This document shows, piece by piece, positions 1 through 8,918 of a stretch of DNA of 64,000 nt. Origin of the DNA: Pseudomonas parafulva (GTDB lineage: Bacteria > Pseudomonadota > Gammaproteobacteria > Pseudomonadales > Pseudomonadaceae); the NCBI RefSeq assembly GCF_002021815.1, contig NZ_CP019952.1, positions 3,131,001-3,195,000 on the forward strand. The letters are read 5' to 3'. The notes beneath the pieces are model-generated. The model ran no database searches, was not told the DNA's origin, and saw only the letters and a list, made by a program, of their open reading frames with translations. The position numbers were made by a program, and so were the translations under genes. The number at the start of each line of letters is the position of its first letter. Within the stretch, counting starts at the first letter, position 1.

Positions 1-142
1 CTTCTTGCAGGTAGCGGCGCCGGGCCAACACCGGCACGGCGACGTTAAGCGCCAGCACCGCGGCGCAGATGCCGTAGGCCGACCACACATAAAGGCCGTG
101 GTGACCCATGGCGATGAAATCACCGAAACTGGCGAAACTCAT
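1..142 (-). CDS. ccmD: CcmD, heme exporter small membrane protein (partial, runs off left edge)
   Basis: The minus strand from the ATG at 142 reads [20 protein letters not shown] and continues through one hydrophobic helix (about residues 17-38) to an Arg-rich end ARRRYL; no stop is reached, so the last residues lie outside the window. CcmD is a tiny inner-membrane protein that helps release heme-loaded CcmE from CcmABC in cytochrome c maturation. The start codon overlaps the ccmC stop by four bases (ATGA), as expected for the ccmABCD order. Identification rests on size, the MGxHGxYVW motif and position. Confidence 0.9.
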   Translation of the reverse strand, partial: MSFASFGDFIAMGHHGLYVWSAYGICAAVLALNVAVPVLARRRYLQE

Positions 143-906
143 GGCACGACCCTCCCAGCCAGGCTGCTCGATATTTCTTCCTTCACCCAACTGGCGCGTG
201 CCTCGCGCTTGAGTACCTCAAGGCGCATGCGCATCAAGAGCACCGCGCCAAAGAAGCAGTAGAAGCCCAGCGCCGTGCACAACAGCGGCAACCACATATC
301 GGCGGGCATCGCAGGCTTTTCGGTCAGGGTAAAGGTGGCGCCCTGATGCAGCGTGTTCCACCACTGGACCGAATACTTGATGATGGGAATGTTCACCACG
401 CCAACGATGGCCAGCACGGCGCAGGCTTTTGCCGAGCTGTCACGATTACTGATTGCCTGGCCCAGCGCAATGATGCCGAAGTACAGGAACAACAGGATGA
501 GCATCGAGGTGAGGCGCGCATCCCACACCCACCAGCTGCCCCAGGTTGGCTTACCCCAGATGGCTCCGGTCACCAGCGCCACGGCGGTCATCCAGGCGCC
601 GATGGGGGCAGCGCATTGCAGGGCGACATCGGCCAGCTTCATCTTCCACACCAGCCCCACCACACCGGCCACCGCCAGCAGAACGTAACAGGACTGGGCC
701 AACATCGCGGCCGGGACATGGATGTAGATGATGCGAAAGCTGTTGCCCTGCTGGTAGTCCTGGGGCGCGAAGACCAGCCCCCAGACCACGCCGACCACTA
801 ACAAGAGCCCGGCAGCGATGGACAGCCACGGCAACATGCGCCCGCTAATGGCATAGAACCATTTCGGAGAGCCCAGCTTGTGAAACCACGTCCAGCTCAT
901 TTTCAT
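139..906 (-). CDS. ccmC: CcmC, heme-handling protein of cytochrome c maturation
   Basis: A 255-residue integral membrane protein with about six hydrophobic helices. The tryptophan-rich WWD loop ([10 protein letters not shown]) is visible and is the periplasmic heme-binding signature of the HHP family; CcmC loads heme onto CcmE. I start at the ATG at 906 ([12 protein letters not shown]), because the reading frame further upstream (to 939) carries a non-conserved tail; the ATG at 900 is an alternative. It lies between ccmB (45-base gap) and ccmD (4-base overlap). Confidence 0.95.
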   Translation of the reverse strand: MKMSWTWFHKLGSPKWFYAISGRMLPWLSIAAGLLLVVGVVWGLVFAPQDYQQGNSFRIIYIHVPAAMLAQSCYVLLAVAGVVGLVWKMKLADVALQCAAPIGAWMTAVALVTGAIWGKPTWGSWWVWDARLTSMLILLFLYFGIIALGQAISNRDSSAKACAVLAIVGVVNIPIIKYSVQWWNTLHQGATFTLTEKPAMPADMWLPLLCTALGFYCFFGAVLLMRMRLEVLKREARASWVKEEISSSLAGRVVP

Positions 907-951
907 CAGGGTGCATCCAGGGTATTGGCCAGGCTTCAAAGCCCAGGCTCG

Positions 952-1620
952 TTATTCGCCGACGCTGATTTTCAGGCCGGCGGCGATCGCAAAGGGTGCC
1001 AGGGTCACGGCCAGGGCCGTCAGGCTGGCGAGCCAGAGCAGGTGGCCGGTGGCGGGCATATTCTGCAACGCCGCCTGCAATGCACCACTGCCCAGGATCA
1101 ATACAGGGATATACAACGGCAGAATCAGCAACGCCAGCAACAAACCGCCGCGCTTGAGGCCGACCGTCAGCGCAGCGCCCACCGCGCCCAACAGGCTCAA
1201 CACCGGCGTGCCCAGCAGCAGCGAGCCCAGCAGCACCGGCAGACAGTGCCCTGGCAGGCCGAGCATCAGCGCCAGCAACGGTGCCAGCAACACCAGCGCA
1301 AGCCCGGAGAACAGCCAATGCGCCAGCACTTTGGCCAACACCATCAGTGCCAGCGGATGCGGCGAGAGCACCCACTGCTCCAGCGAGCCATCTTCGAAGT
1401 CGCTGCGAAACAGCCCGTCCAGGGACAACAGCACCGCCAGCAGTGCAGCCACCCACATAAGCCCCGGGGACAGGTTCTGCAGCATCTGGGTCTGCGCCCC
1501 GACGGCCAAGGGGAACAAGGCCACCACGATGGCGAAGAACACCAGCGGGTTGGCAAGCTCCGCAGGCCGGCGAAACAGCAACCGCGCTTCGCGTCGCAAC
1601 AACAGGGTAAAGACGCTCAT
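952..1620 (-). CDS. ccmB: CcmB, heme exporter ABC permease subunit
   Basis: A 222-residue membrane protein beginning [19 protein letters not shown], with six hydrophobic segments. It is the permease partner of the CcmA ATPase in the CcmABCD complex that frees heme-CcmE for cytochrome c assembly. The chosen ATG overlaps the ccmA stop by four bases (ATGA), which indicates translational coupling and excludes the much longer upstream frame. Length matches the family. Confidence 0.95.
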   Translation of the reverse strand: MSVFTLLLRREARLLFRRPAELANPLVFFAIVVALFPLAVGAQTQMLQNLSPGLMWVAALLAVLLSLDGLFRSDFEDGSLEQWVLSPHPLALMVLAKVLAHWLFSGLALVLLAPLLALMLGLPGHCLPVLLGSLLLGTPVLSLLGAVGAALTVGLKRGGLLLALLILPLYIPVLILGSGALQAALQNMPATGHLLWLASLTALAVTLAPFAIAAGLKISVGE

Positions 1621-2249
1621 GCTGCCCACTGCCCCAGGTTGAGTTCTCGGTAGCCCGCAGGCGTGTGGGACAGGGTGTGGTGGGTGGTCAGCACCACGGT
1701 GCCACCGTGCTCGCAATGGGCGGCCAGATGGGCCTCCAGGTCCGCGACGCCCTGTTTGTCCAGGGCAGTGAACGGCTCGTCCAGAATCCACAACGGTGCG
1801 GCTGCCAGATGCAGGCGCGCCAGGGCCACGCGGCGTTGCTGCCCGGCCGACAAGGTATGGCAAGGCACGTCCTCGAAACCGCGCAGCCCGACGGCAGCCA
1901 GGGCCTGCCAGATCTGTTCGCGGCTGGCTGGACGGTGCAGTGCGCACAGCCAGGTCAGGTTCTCTTCGGCTGTGAGCAGTTCCTTGATGCCCGCGGCATG
2001 GCCAATCCACACCAGGATGCTGGCCAACGCATGCCGCTGTTCGTCCAACGGACGTCCACCGAGCAGGATCTGACCGGCGGTCGGCTGCATCAGGCCAGCC
2101 AGCAGGCGCAACAGGCTGGTCTTGCCGCTGCCGTTGGGGCCGCTGATCTGTAGCATGTCGCCTGGCCGCAGTTCGAAGGCAAGGTGCTCGAACAGCAGGC
2201 GCCAGTCGCGCTCGCAGGCCAGGCCCACGGCTTGAAGATGAAGGGTCAC
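1617..2249 (-). CDS. ccmA: CcmA, cytochrome c biogenesis ABC ATPase
   Basis: A 210-residue ABC ATPase, first gene of the ccm block. Walker [12 protein letters not shown] (about residues 37-47), ABC signature LSAGQQRR, Walker B LWILDEP and a downstream switch His in LTTHH are all present. With CcmB it powers release of holo-CcmE. The start is GTG at 2249 with a weak upstream AAGG. It is divergent from the fliK-like gene at 2411, so the 161 bases between hold both promoters. Confidence 0.95.
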   Translation of the reverse strand: MTLHLQAVGLACERDWRLLFEHLAFELRPGDMLQISGPNGSGKTSLLRLLAGLMQPTAGQILLGGRPLDEQRHALASILVWIGHAAGIKELLTAEENLTWLCALHRPASREQIWQALAAVGLRGFEDVPCHTLSAGQQRRVALARLHLAAAPLWILDEPFTALDKQGVADLEAHLAAHCEHGGTVVLTTHHTLSHTPAGYRELNLGQWAA

Positions 2250-2302
2250 AGTTCTGCCTTATCGTTCTAGGGTTCGGATGACGCTACCCGGACCCCTACC
2301 AC

Positions 2303-2329
2303 TCAAGTCACCCGGTGCGCTGCCGTTAT
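2303..2329 (+). promoter_or_regulatory. Candidate sigma-28 (FliA) promoter for the fliK-like/flhB-like pair
   Basis: TCAA at 2303-2306, then 15 bases, then GCCGTTAT at 2322-2329, against the FliA pattern TAAA/TCAA-N15-GCCGATAA. It sits about 80 bases before the ATG at 2411. A sigma-70 reading is possible, since TATACT occurs at 2327-2332, but no good -35 stands 17 bases before it. Confidence 0.45.
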
Positions 2330-2398
2330 ACTGGCAATCACGGGCGGGCGGCATTATTACATGCACAGCCAGGCTGCCAAGAGGCTGGGTACCCAAGG

Positions 2399-2408
2399 TT
2401 GTATACAA
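2399..2408. promoter_or_regulatory. Perfect palindrome TTGTATACAA next to the fliK-like start
   Basis: A ten-base perfect palindrome ends two bases before the ATG at 2411 and occupies the place where a Shine-Dalgarno would be. TTGTATACAA-type palindromes are typical of GntR-family operators, but no such regulator is encoded here, so binding is only inferred. Confidence 0.3.
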
Positions 2409-2410
2409 TC

Positions 2411-3961
2411 ATGACTGAAATCAATAGTCTCGGCCTGCAAACCCTGAACGGCGCCCAGGCAATCAAGGCGGCGATGACCGGTGAACTGCTGCGCCTTACC
2501 CAGGCCCAGCCCGGGTTGCTCGGCCCTGGCGAGACCGCGCAGGCTGAAGTGGTTGCCATGCGCCAGACCGGCCAGGAGTTTCAGCTGGTTTTGCGTCTGC
2601 TGCAAGCCAACGGCCTGCAGACCCAACTGCAAGCCAGCGCCAGCCAGCCTTTGCCCCAGGGCAGTCAGGTGACCGTGAGCCAGCCAGAAGCCGGCCGGCT
2701 GGCCATTTTGCTGCAGCAGGCAAGTACCAGCCAGGTCTCGACCCTGACGCGCCTGGACACCGCCCGGGTACCGGTCGGTAGCCTGTTGCAGGGCAAGGTG
2801 TTGACCAATCAGGTGCTGCCCGAAACCCCTGGCCAGCCTGCCAGCTACCGGGCGCTGGTGAGCCTTCTGAATACCGCCCAGGCCGGTGCCGTGCTGGCCG
2901 TGGACAGCCCCAGGCCGTTGGCGATCGGCAGCCTGCTCAGTGCGCGCGTGCAGGGTGACCAGTCCTTGCAGTTCGTCCCCTTGGCCGGCAGGCAGGACCA
3001 ACTGGGTATCGCCCAGCATCTGGGCAGCCAGCAAAATCGCCAGGCCTCGCTCCCGAGCCTGTTGGCCGGCCTGCAACAGTTGGCGCGCGACCCGGAGGCT
3101 GACAGCCCGCTGCGCACGACGATCGAGCGCCTGCTTGGCGCGCTGCCGACGGCCCAGCAACTGGGTGATGCAAAAGCCGTTGCGCAGGCGCTGCTCAACA
3201 GCGGCGCCTTTCTGGAGGCAAAACTGATGACCGGGGCCACGGCGGGGCTGGGCGCCGACCTCAAGGCCAACATGCTTCAACTCATTACCCAGATCAGCAC
3301 CAACGCCGCCCTTGGCCCACCACCGGCCAGCCTGGCAGCGGCCGTGCCGGCGCTGGTTCGAAACGCGCTGGGCACGCTCGAACGGGTAAGTCCCAAGCCC
3401 CAGCCGGGCGCATTCCCGCTGCCCTCAAGACTGTTGCAGGCCTTGGAGGACGAAGGTGATCTGGAGCAATTGCTGCGCTTGGCCGCAGCTGCCGTTTCGC
3501 GCCTGCAGAGCCACGCCATGAGCAGCCTGCAGCAAAGCGGCACACTGGAAAACGGCAACCTGCAGACCACTTGGCAGACCGAAGTGCCCATTCGCCACGG
3601 GCAGGAATTCGTGCCCCTGCAGGTCAAGCTTCAGCGCGAAGAACCCCCTCAACAGCAGGCCGACCGCGAGCATCAGGCCCCTGATGCGTTGCAACCGTTG
3701 TGGCGGATCGAACTGGCTTTCGATCTGGCGCCGCTCGGCCCGCTGCAGGTCCAGGCCCAATTGGCCCAAGGCCGTCTCAACGGCCAGCTGTGGGCCGAGC
3801 GCGAACCGACCGCTCGCCTGATCGAGCGCCAGCTTGGTGCACTGCGTGAACGCCTGCTGGCGCGTGGCCTGGAGGTCGATGAGCTGCACTGCTACCCCGG
3901 CGCACCTGCGCAGGGCCCCCGGACACGGGTCGAACAACGCTGGGTGGACGAAAACGCATGA
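2411..3961 (+). CDS. FliK C-terminal-domain protein (hook-length control paralogue)
   Basis: A 516-residue protein rich in Gln, Leu and Ala. The last ~100 residues (WRIELAFDLAPLGPLQVQAQ and onward) have the Flg_hook fold pattern of the FliK C terminus, the part that touches FlhB to switch export from hook to filament subunits. The true fliK is at 26978-28219, so this is a second copy with an unrelated N-terminal part. It overlaps the FlhB-like gene by four bases, suggesting the two act together. The ATG at 2411 is chosen because the upstream extension (to 2315) overlaps promoter-like sequence. The substrate it measures or controls is unknown. Confidence 0.85.
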   Translation: MTEINSLGLQTLNGAQAIKAAMTGELLRLTQAQPGLLGPGETAQAEVVAMRQTGQEFQLVLRLLQANGLQTQLQASASQPLPQGSQVTVSQPEAGRLAILLQQASTSQVSTLTRLDTARVPVGSLLQGKVLTNQVLPETPGQPASYRALVSLLNTAQAGAVLAVDSPRPLAIGSLLSARVQGDQSLQFVPLAGRQDQLGIAQHLGSQQNRQASLPSLLAGLQQLARDPEADSPLRTTIERLLGALPTAQQLGDAKAVAQALLNSGAFLEAKLMTGATAGLGADLKANMLQLITQISTNAALGPPPASLAAAVPALVRNALGTLERVSPKPQPGAFPLPSRLLQALEDEGDLEQLLRLAAAAVSRLQSHAMSSLQQSGTLENGNLQTTWQTEVPIRHGQEFVPLQVKLQREEPPQQQADREHQAPDALQPLWRIELAFDLAPLGPLQVQAQLAQGRLNGQLWAEREPTARLIERQLGALRERLLARGLEVDELHCYPGAPAQGPRTRVEQRWVDENA

Positions 3962-4290
3962 GTACCCCTACCCCCCGCCAGGCCGTAGCACTGAGCTACG
4001 ATGGACAACAGGCGCCCACACTCAGCGCCAAAGGCGACGATGAACTGGCCGAAGCCATCCTGGCCCTGGCGCGCGAACATGAAGTACCCATCTACGAAAA
4101 CCCGGAGCTGGTGCGCCTGCTGGCACGCCTTGAGCTGGGCGAGCAGATTCCCGAAGCGCTGTACCTGACCATCGCCGAAATCATCGCGTTCGCCTGGCAG
4201 TTACGCGGCAAAGTGCCAGCGGGCTTCGACGATGCTCCGGCCCAACCACGCGACGTTACGCCCAGGCACTTGCGCCTGCCCGAAGGGTAG
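3958..4290 (+). CDS. FlhB C-terminal-domain homologue (FlhX-like)
   Basis: A 110-residue soluble protein resembling only the cytoplasmic end of FlhB/YscU: it has VALSYDGQQAPTLSAKGDDELAE-like and VPIYENPELVRLLARLELGEQIPEALY patterns that in FlhB follow the autocleavage site. The NPTH cleavage motif and all membrane helices are absent. Such proteins can partly replace the cleaved FlhB fragment in export switching in other bacteria. Start ATGA overlaps the fliK-like stop. Assignment to the family is firm; the role in this organism is inferred. Confidence 0.85.
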   Translation: MSTPTPRQAVALSYDGQQAPTLSAKGDDELAEAILALAREHEVPIYENPELVRLLARLELGEQIPEALYLTIAEIIAFAWQLRGKVPAGFDDAPAQPRDVTPRHLRLPEG

Positions 4291-4301
4291 TAATCGGCTA
4301 A

Positions 4302-4323
4302 GGCCCCATGCGACGATGGGGCC
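4302..4323 (+). terminator. Hairpin after the FlhB-like gene
   Basis: Perfect 8-bp stem GGCCCCAT/ATGGGGCC with a 6-base loop, 11 bases past the stop at 4290. A TTTT run occurs only at 4341-4344, so termination may be weak; it separates the flagellar-type pair from the toxin-like gene. Confidence 0.5.
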
Positions 4324-4357
4324 GACACTGTATCGGCTCCTTTTACTGCATGAGTCG

Positions 4358-7072
4358 ATGACCATGGCTGATACACGTGTCAATTCGGTTGGCCTGCGCT
4401 ACGTGCGCGGCCACCTGCAACACATCCCCCGCCCCGACCGCCAGGCCGCCAGCGACATACGCGATTGGGCCTGCCGCCAAGGCCATGACCTGGACCCGGA
4501 TCAGACCGACGTGGTCACCCTGCACTACAGGGGCGATCAAGCCGTCGTGGTTCAGCGCCTGTCCCTGACCGAAGCGGTGCTGTCCAACTGGCAAGGGGAA
4601 AACAGCAAGGATCTGGTCGGCCAGCTTTTCCCTGGCGGCTGGGCCGGCCATCTCCCTGCCCACCCACTACGCATTGTCGAGCGCTTGCCCGACCTGGGGC
4701 CATGGGCGCAGGGTGGCGCCTATTCTGTGTTCAACGGGCTGTTTCGCCGCACCGAACCTAGACGCTATGACATCACCACCCATTTACCCATCGACGTCGA
4801 GGCCATGCAGCGCTTCGTCTGGGAGCTGGACTTCCATGCCCGTTTCGTCGCCATGCTCGACGCGTATTGGCACGAGGCCAGCGACAGCCACCGACAAGCG
4901 CTGCAGATCGGCTTCGTGGCAGCCTGTAACAAGCAGGTCCAGGAAGGTTCGCTCAGCGAGGCAGGCCGACAGATGCTCTGGGAAGCCGCAGGCCTGGCGC
5001 CGCGCGCTGACAGCCTGAGGATCAGAGCGCTGAATGTGTATGGCTACGCGGCTACCGACCTGATTGGCATTGCCGACCAGAAGCGGCGCAAGGTCCTGCT
5101 CTACCTGCCAGGCAATGCCTCACCCTTCCATGAGTTCGGCAGCCTGGGCGCCATGAAGGACTGGGTCGGTGAACAGTGCCGCGATCCGGAAAAGCGTCAG
5201 GCCCTGCGCCGCTATTTTCGGCTGGCCGACACGCCGGATGGGCTCGACTTCAGCGGCTTGGACACTGCGCTTGAGGGGTTGGGCGCCTATCCTGCGATCC
5301 ATTACCGATCACCCAACCGACCGGGTTTCACTACCGACGGCCCCTGGCCGCCGAAGAAATACGTGTACTACAAACTAAAAAAATACAGCCCGTTGATCGA
5401 GGGCGACCTATTCACGGCGCTTACCGAGCGCCAACGCAAGCGCAGCTATGCCGATGCCGACTTCATCATCACCAGTGACCAGGCCGTAACCAAGGCGAAA
5501 TGGCGCGGGTATCTGGCTACCTCAATCAATTTGCTGGCGCCCTTGGCTATCGTTATGCCGGCACTGGCGCCCATGCTCGCCCTGGCAGGCGTGGCGCAAT
5601 TCGGGCTTGGCCTGGACCAGGCAATTGATGGCAAAACGCTCGAAGACCAGGCTGAAGGCGTTTCCAACACGGTCTTCGGTCTGCTGAACGCCCTGCCTCT
5701 GGCTAGCGAAGCGGCGACGCGCGCCACCGAGCTATTTTCCCTCAAGCGCGTGCGATTCTTTACGCCTGTCCGTTTGAACGATCAGCTGGGTTACCCACTG
5801 AGCCCGATCAACCCACCCCATTTTGCAGAACCCGAGATAGGCGCTTTCTTCGACAACGCCATCGAGCCAGTACAGGCTGATGACAGCCCTGTGGCGCGTT
5901 CAGTCATACGAATACCGGTCAGCGAGGAAGGGCCTGCGGAGCTGCAGACCGAAGTGGGCGGCTACAACATAACGGTGCTTTACGACAGTGAGCATGACGC
6001 TTTCATCACCGAACAGGCCTCGAATGATCTCAACCCGCCCTACTACCAGGCCATGCCCGGGCGACGCAGTTTGATCCGAATCGATGTCACGACACGCCCA
6101 GTGACCGATCAGATGCGCTCGGCGACCCTCAAGGGGCTTGGTGTCGATCTGCCGCTACCGATTGAAATGCCCCCCGTCGCGCAGGATACAGTGCACCCGA
6201 TTCCTAAAACCATCTCCAGCCTTTGGGTTGGCAACAAAGTTATAGCGCCTGAGCTGGTGGATAACCTGGCGGCCAACGCCGAGCGCCTGAGCAACAGCTC
6301 GTTCAGTTACCGCTTGTACCTGTCCAAGGCAGACCCCGAGGCGTTCGAGACCAACCGCCAGTTACTCGGTCAGCGCGCGCCCAATCTGCAGGTGCTGCCA
6401 TTAGAGGACCAGCCCTTCTATGCCCGTTTCAGTGAAAGCCCCCATTTCGAGCAATACCGGGATGCCGTAAACGCCCCCGGGGCCAATTTCTCCTCGGCAT
6501 CGGACATTTTGCGCTACCCGATGCTACACGCGCAGGGCGGGATCTACATGGATGTGGACGATACGTTGCTTGCCCATCCCGAGGCGCCGGAGGATCCCGC
6601 GCGTGCAGCCATAGAGGCTGTGGACCTGGCCACGACCCCGGACGGTTTCATTCTGGGGGACCCGGCAAACAACGACACCCTCGGCATGCATTGCCACTAC
6701 AACAGCAACATGATTGCCAGCCATCCAGGCAACCCCAACCTGCAAGCGATCAGCGAGGCCATGCATGCACGCTACCAGGCCAATGGGGACTTCTATCAGC
6801 ATCGGCCAACGACCGACATGCCAGGTTTCAAGGCCTACGCCAGACGCCTGAACCACCTCACAGGCCCAGGAGTGCTCAACGACGTGATCGATCAACATCT
6901 CCCCAGGCTTCAACGCTTGCGCCAGCTCTGCAATCTGCAGAGCTTGCCGCAGAGCAAGCCATTGTTTTTGCTTGCAGGCAAAGAAGCGCAAATCAAATCA
7001 GCCGTAGAACACGACCTGGCCTTGAACCGTGTTGCCCGCGTAGGCAACTACCATTCCTGGAGCAAACCCTGA
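4358..7072 (+). CDS. Large toxin-like protein with TcdA/TcdB-type glycosyltransferase domain
   Basis: A 904-residue protein. Residues 1 to about 380 resemble the N-terminal part of Pseudomonas DUF6543 (dermonecrotic-toxin-like) proteins. Residues about 384-430 form a long hydrophobic stretch (LLAPLAIVMPALAPMLALAG). From about 610 comes a GT-A domain of the TcdA/TcdB/OCH1 type: IPKTISSLW (615-623), SASDILRY (713-720), GGIYMDVDD with DxD at 732-734 (Mn2+/UDP-sugar binding), and a C-terminal NYHSW with Trp901. No signal peptide is seen. It should transfer a sugar from a nucleotide-sugar to a protein; the target is unknown. Starts at 4358 or 4364 are both possible. It stands alone between hairpins, facing the che operon. 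A flagellin-modifying or export-linked role is only speculation. Confidence 0.85.
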   Translation: MTMADTRVNSVGLRYVRGHLQHIPRPDRQAASDIRDWACRQGHDLDPDQTDVVTLHYRGDQAVVVQRLSLTEAVLSNWQGENSKDLVGQLFPGGWAGHLPAHPLRIVERLPDLGPWAQGGAYSVFNGLFRRTEPRRYDITTHLPIDVEAMQRFVWELDFHARFVAMLDAYWHEASDSHRQALQIGFVAACNKQVQEGSLSEAGRQMLWEAAGLAPRADSLRIRALNVYGYAATDLIGIADQKRRKVLLYLPGNASPFHEFGSLGAMKDWVGEQCRDPEKRQALRRYFRLADTPDGLDFSGLDTALEGLGAYPAIHYRSPNRPGFTTDGPWPPKKYVYYKLKKYSPLIEGDLFTALTERQRKRSYADADFIITSDQAVTKAKWRGYLATSINLLAPLAIVMPALAPMLALAGVAQFGLGLDQAIDGKTLEDQAEGVSNTVFGLLNALPLASEAATRATELFSLKRVRFFTPVRLNDQLGYPLSPINPPHFAEPEIGAFFDNAIEPVQADDSPVARSVIRIPVSEEGPAELQTEVGGYNITVLYDSEHDAFITEQASNDLNPPYYQAMPGRRSLIRIDVTTRPVTDQMRSATLKGLGVDLPLPIEMPPVAQDTVHPIPKTISSLWVGNKVIAPELVDNLAANAERLSNSSFSYRLYLSKADPEAFETNRQLLGQRAPNLQVLPLEDQPFYARFSESPHFEQYRDAVNAPGANFSSASDILRYPMLHAQGGIYMDVDDTLLAHPEAPEDPARAAIEAVDLATTPDGFILGDPANNDTLGMHCHYNSNMIASHPGNPNLQAISEAMHARYQANGDFYQHRPTTDMPGFKAYARRLNHLTGPGVLNDVIDQHLPRLQRLRQLCNLQSLPQSKPLFLLAGKEAQIKSAVEHDLALNRVARVGNYHSWSKP

Positions 7073-7079
7073 AATGCAC

Positions 7080-7099
7080 AGGGCGACTTGCGTCGCCCT
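7080..7099. terminator. Convergent-gene hairpin
   Basis: Perfect 8-bp stem AGGGCGAC/GTCGCCCT with loop TTGC, in the 32 bases between the convergent toxin-like gene and the DUF2802 gene. It can serve both strands; no strong U-tract follows on either. Confidence 0.6.
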
Positions 7100-7104
7100 G
7101 ATAT

Positions 7105-7500
7105 TCAGTTGTTGCGGTGCAGTTTGCTCATCAGCTCAGCCTCGGCCTGGGTTAGACCGCAGGTTTCGGTAAGCTCCGACACGCTGGCACCCATGCCGAC
7201 CAGCCGTGCAGCCTGGGTGAAGGTGACGCTGCTCGGGTCACGCTGCTCAAGCCGCTCCAACCGGTCGGGCAGCGTGGCCACTGCACCGCGCAGCTCATGG
7301 ATGGCCTCGCCCATGCGCACGGTGACGTTCTGGTAATCATCGAGCCGCTTGCCGAGGTCCTTGATACGCTGGTCGCGCAGGGCATCGCCAATGGCCTGCT
7401 GAGCAGCCAGCTCGCGCTGACGCTTGGTGTAGTTCAGGAAGAACCACAGGCTCAAGGCCCACAGCAGGGCCAGTAAAATGACGCCGACCTCGAAAATCAA
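7105..7500 (-). CDS. DUF2802 protein, last gene of the che operon
   Basis: A 131-residue protein with an N-terminal membrane helix (VGVILLALLWALSLWFFL, residues 5-22), then a coiled-coil-like Lys/Arg/Gln stretch and a small helical C terminus (FTQAARLVGMGASVSELTETCGLTQAEAELM) that reads like a helix-turn-helix. No ATG lies near the start: TTG at 7500, one base after the cheW stop, is the only sensible start, preceded by GGAG. DUF2802 genes regularly close Pseudomonas che operons; function is unknown. Confidence 0.8.
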   Translation of the reverse strand: MIFEVGVILLALLWALSLWFFLNYTKRQRELAAQQAIGDALRDQRIKDLGKRLDDYQNVTVRMGEAIHELRGAVATLPDRLERLEQRDPSSVTFTQAARLVGMGASVSELTETCGLTQAEAELMSKLHRNN

Positions 7501-7501
7501 G

Positions 7502-7981
7502 TCAGATGTTCTCCAGTTCCGACCACTCTTCCTCGGTCATCATCTTGTCCAGTTCGACCAGAATCAGCAGTTCGCCATTCTTGTTGCACACACCCTGGAT
7601 AAACTTGGCCGATTCTTCGTTGCCCACGTTGGGCGCGGTTTCAATCTCGGACTGGCGCAGGTACACCACTTCGGCGACGCTATCGACCAGAATGCCGACC
7701 ACTTGCTTGTCTGCCTCGATGATGACGATGCGGGTGTTGTCGGTGACCTCGGTTGGCATCAGCCCGAAGCGCTGGCGCGTGTCGATCACGGTCACCACGT
7801 TGCCGCGCAGGTTGATGATACCCAGCACATAGCTGGGCGCACCCGGCACCGGGGCGATTTCCGTGTAGCGCAGCACTTCCTGCACCTGCATCACGTTGAT
7901 GCCGTAGGACTCGTTGTCCAGACGGAAGGTAACCCACTGCAGGATCGGATCTTCAGAACCTTGTGCGGACGACTTTTTCAT
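7502..7981 (-). CDS. cheW: CheW, chemotaxis coupling protein
   Basis: A 159-residue single CheW domain (LQWVTFRLDNESYGINVMQV; YVLGIINLRGNVVTVIDTRQ). It bridges chemoreceptors and the CheA P5 domain in the polar array. It follows parP by five bases and precedes the DUF2802 gene with a one-base gap, so it is translated as part of the che-mot-par message. Confidence 0.95.
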   Translation of the reverse strand: MKKSSAQGSEDPILQWVTFRLDNESYGINVMQVQEVLRYTEIAPVPGAPSYVLGIINLRGNVVTVIDTRQRFGLMPTEVTDNTRIVIIEADKQVVGILVDSVAEVVYLRQSEIETAPNVGNEESAKFIQGVCNKNGELLILVELDKMMTEEEWSELENI

Positions 7982-7985
7982 TCCC

Positions 7986-8918
7986 CTACCCCTTGAAATC
8001 CGCCTTTGGCGGTGTGTTCGGTGTGATGTGCGGTTTGGCGTGCAGCTGCTTGACGGCGCCGCTGGCGATCAACTCGGCCAGCTCCGCCACGTCCAGCAGT
8101 GCACACATGTGTTCAATGACCGTGCCGGCCAGCCACGGCCGCTGGCCCCGCTGGCTACGCCACTTGATCTCGGACGGGTCCAGGCGCAGCGAGCGGCTGA
8201 CCTGATGCACAGCCAGCCCCCATTCATAGCCCTGGACAGAAATGACGTATTGCAGGCCCTGCCGGAAATCGTCGCGGTAGCGGTCGGGCATGACCCAGCG
8301 CGCGGTGTCGAGCACCTTGAGGTTGCCAGCCTGGCACGTGAGGATGCCCAGGAACCACTCGGGCTGCCCGAACAGCGGCGTCAGCTCGCGATCGGCCAAG
8401 GTATAGATCGAGCCCAGGCACACCAGCGGCACGGCCAGGGTCAGGCCGGCCACATCGAACAGCAGGCACTCGAACGGCTCGGCAGCCCAGGCCGGACGCC
8501 CATCGACGGTGGCCGGCGGTACGGGCACGTCCGGTGCGGGCAGGTGGACGTCCACCAGAGGCATTGCCGGCGCTACAGTCGGCGTATCGATCAGGACCGG
8601 GATGCTGGCCTCTGCCACCACTGCCTGTTCTACTACCGCCACCACCGGCGGCTGCACCGGTATCACGCTAGGCAATACCGCAAGCCTGGGCTCGGCGAAC
8701 GGCCGTTCAGGTGCGGCAGGTGCCGGTTTTGCCTGGGTGGCCTGGCCTGGCTCGCGCCCATCGCGGGCCTGCTCCTGGCGCACCGCCTGGGCGAAGTCAT
8801 CTGCCGTGTCTGACGCTGGCAGCGCCTCCAGGGGCTCGGTGGCTTCCTGGAGCAGACCGTCGAGATACGACTGCAGCGCCAACTGAGGCTTGCTGCTCAC
8901 TTGCCGTGTTTGTGTCAT
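7986..8918 (-). CDS. parP: ParP-type CheW-domain protein for polar chemotaxis array placement
   Basis: A 310-residue protein: a Pro/Ala-rich variable N-terminal half (to about residue 145) and a C-terminal CheW-like domain (ECLLFDVAGLTLAVPLVCLG...). In Vibrio and Pseudomonas the ParC/ParP pair holds chemotaxis arrays at the cell pole; ParP links ParC to CheA and receptors. The ATG at 8918 shares one base with the parC stop (TGATG), which fixes the start and excludes the longer upstream frame. Confidence 0.85.
   Translation of the reverse strand: MTQTRQVSSKPQLALQSYLDGLLQEATEPLEALPASDTADDFAQAVRQEQARDGREPGQATQAKPAPAAPERPFAEPRLAVLPSVIPVQPPVVAVVEQAVVAEASIPVLIDTPTVAPAMPLVDVHLPAPDVPVPPATVDGRPAWAAEPFECLLFDVAGLTLAVPLVCLGSIYTLADRELTPLFGQPEWFLGILTCQAGNLKVLDTARWVMPDRYRDDFRQGLQYVISVQGYEWGLAVHQVSRSLRLDPSEIKWRSQRGQRPWLAGTVIEHMCALLDVAELAELIASGAVKQLHAKPHITPNTPPKADFKG

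Noticed and set aside
2326..2332. Sigma-70 -10 box TATACT before the fliK-like gene
   Set aside because: No -35 of TTGACA type 16-18 bases upstream; the sigma-28 spacing fits better, though it remains a rival.
4232..4357. Upstream start of the glycosyltransferase overlapping the FlhB-like gene
   Set aside because: The extension runs through the FlhB-like coding end and the hairpin and is Arg/Pro/Cys-rich out-of-frame sequence.
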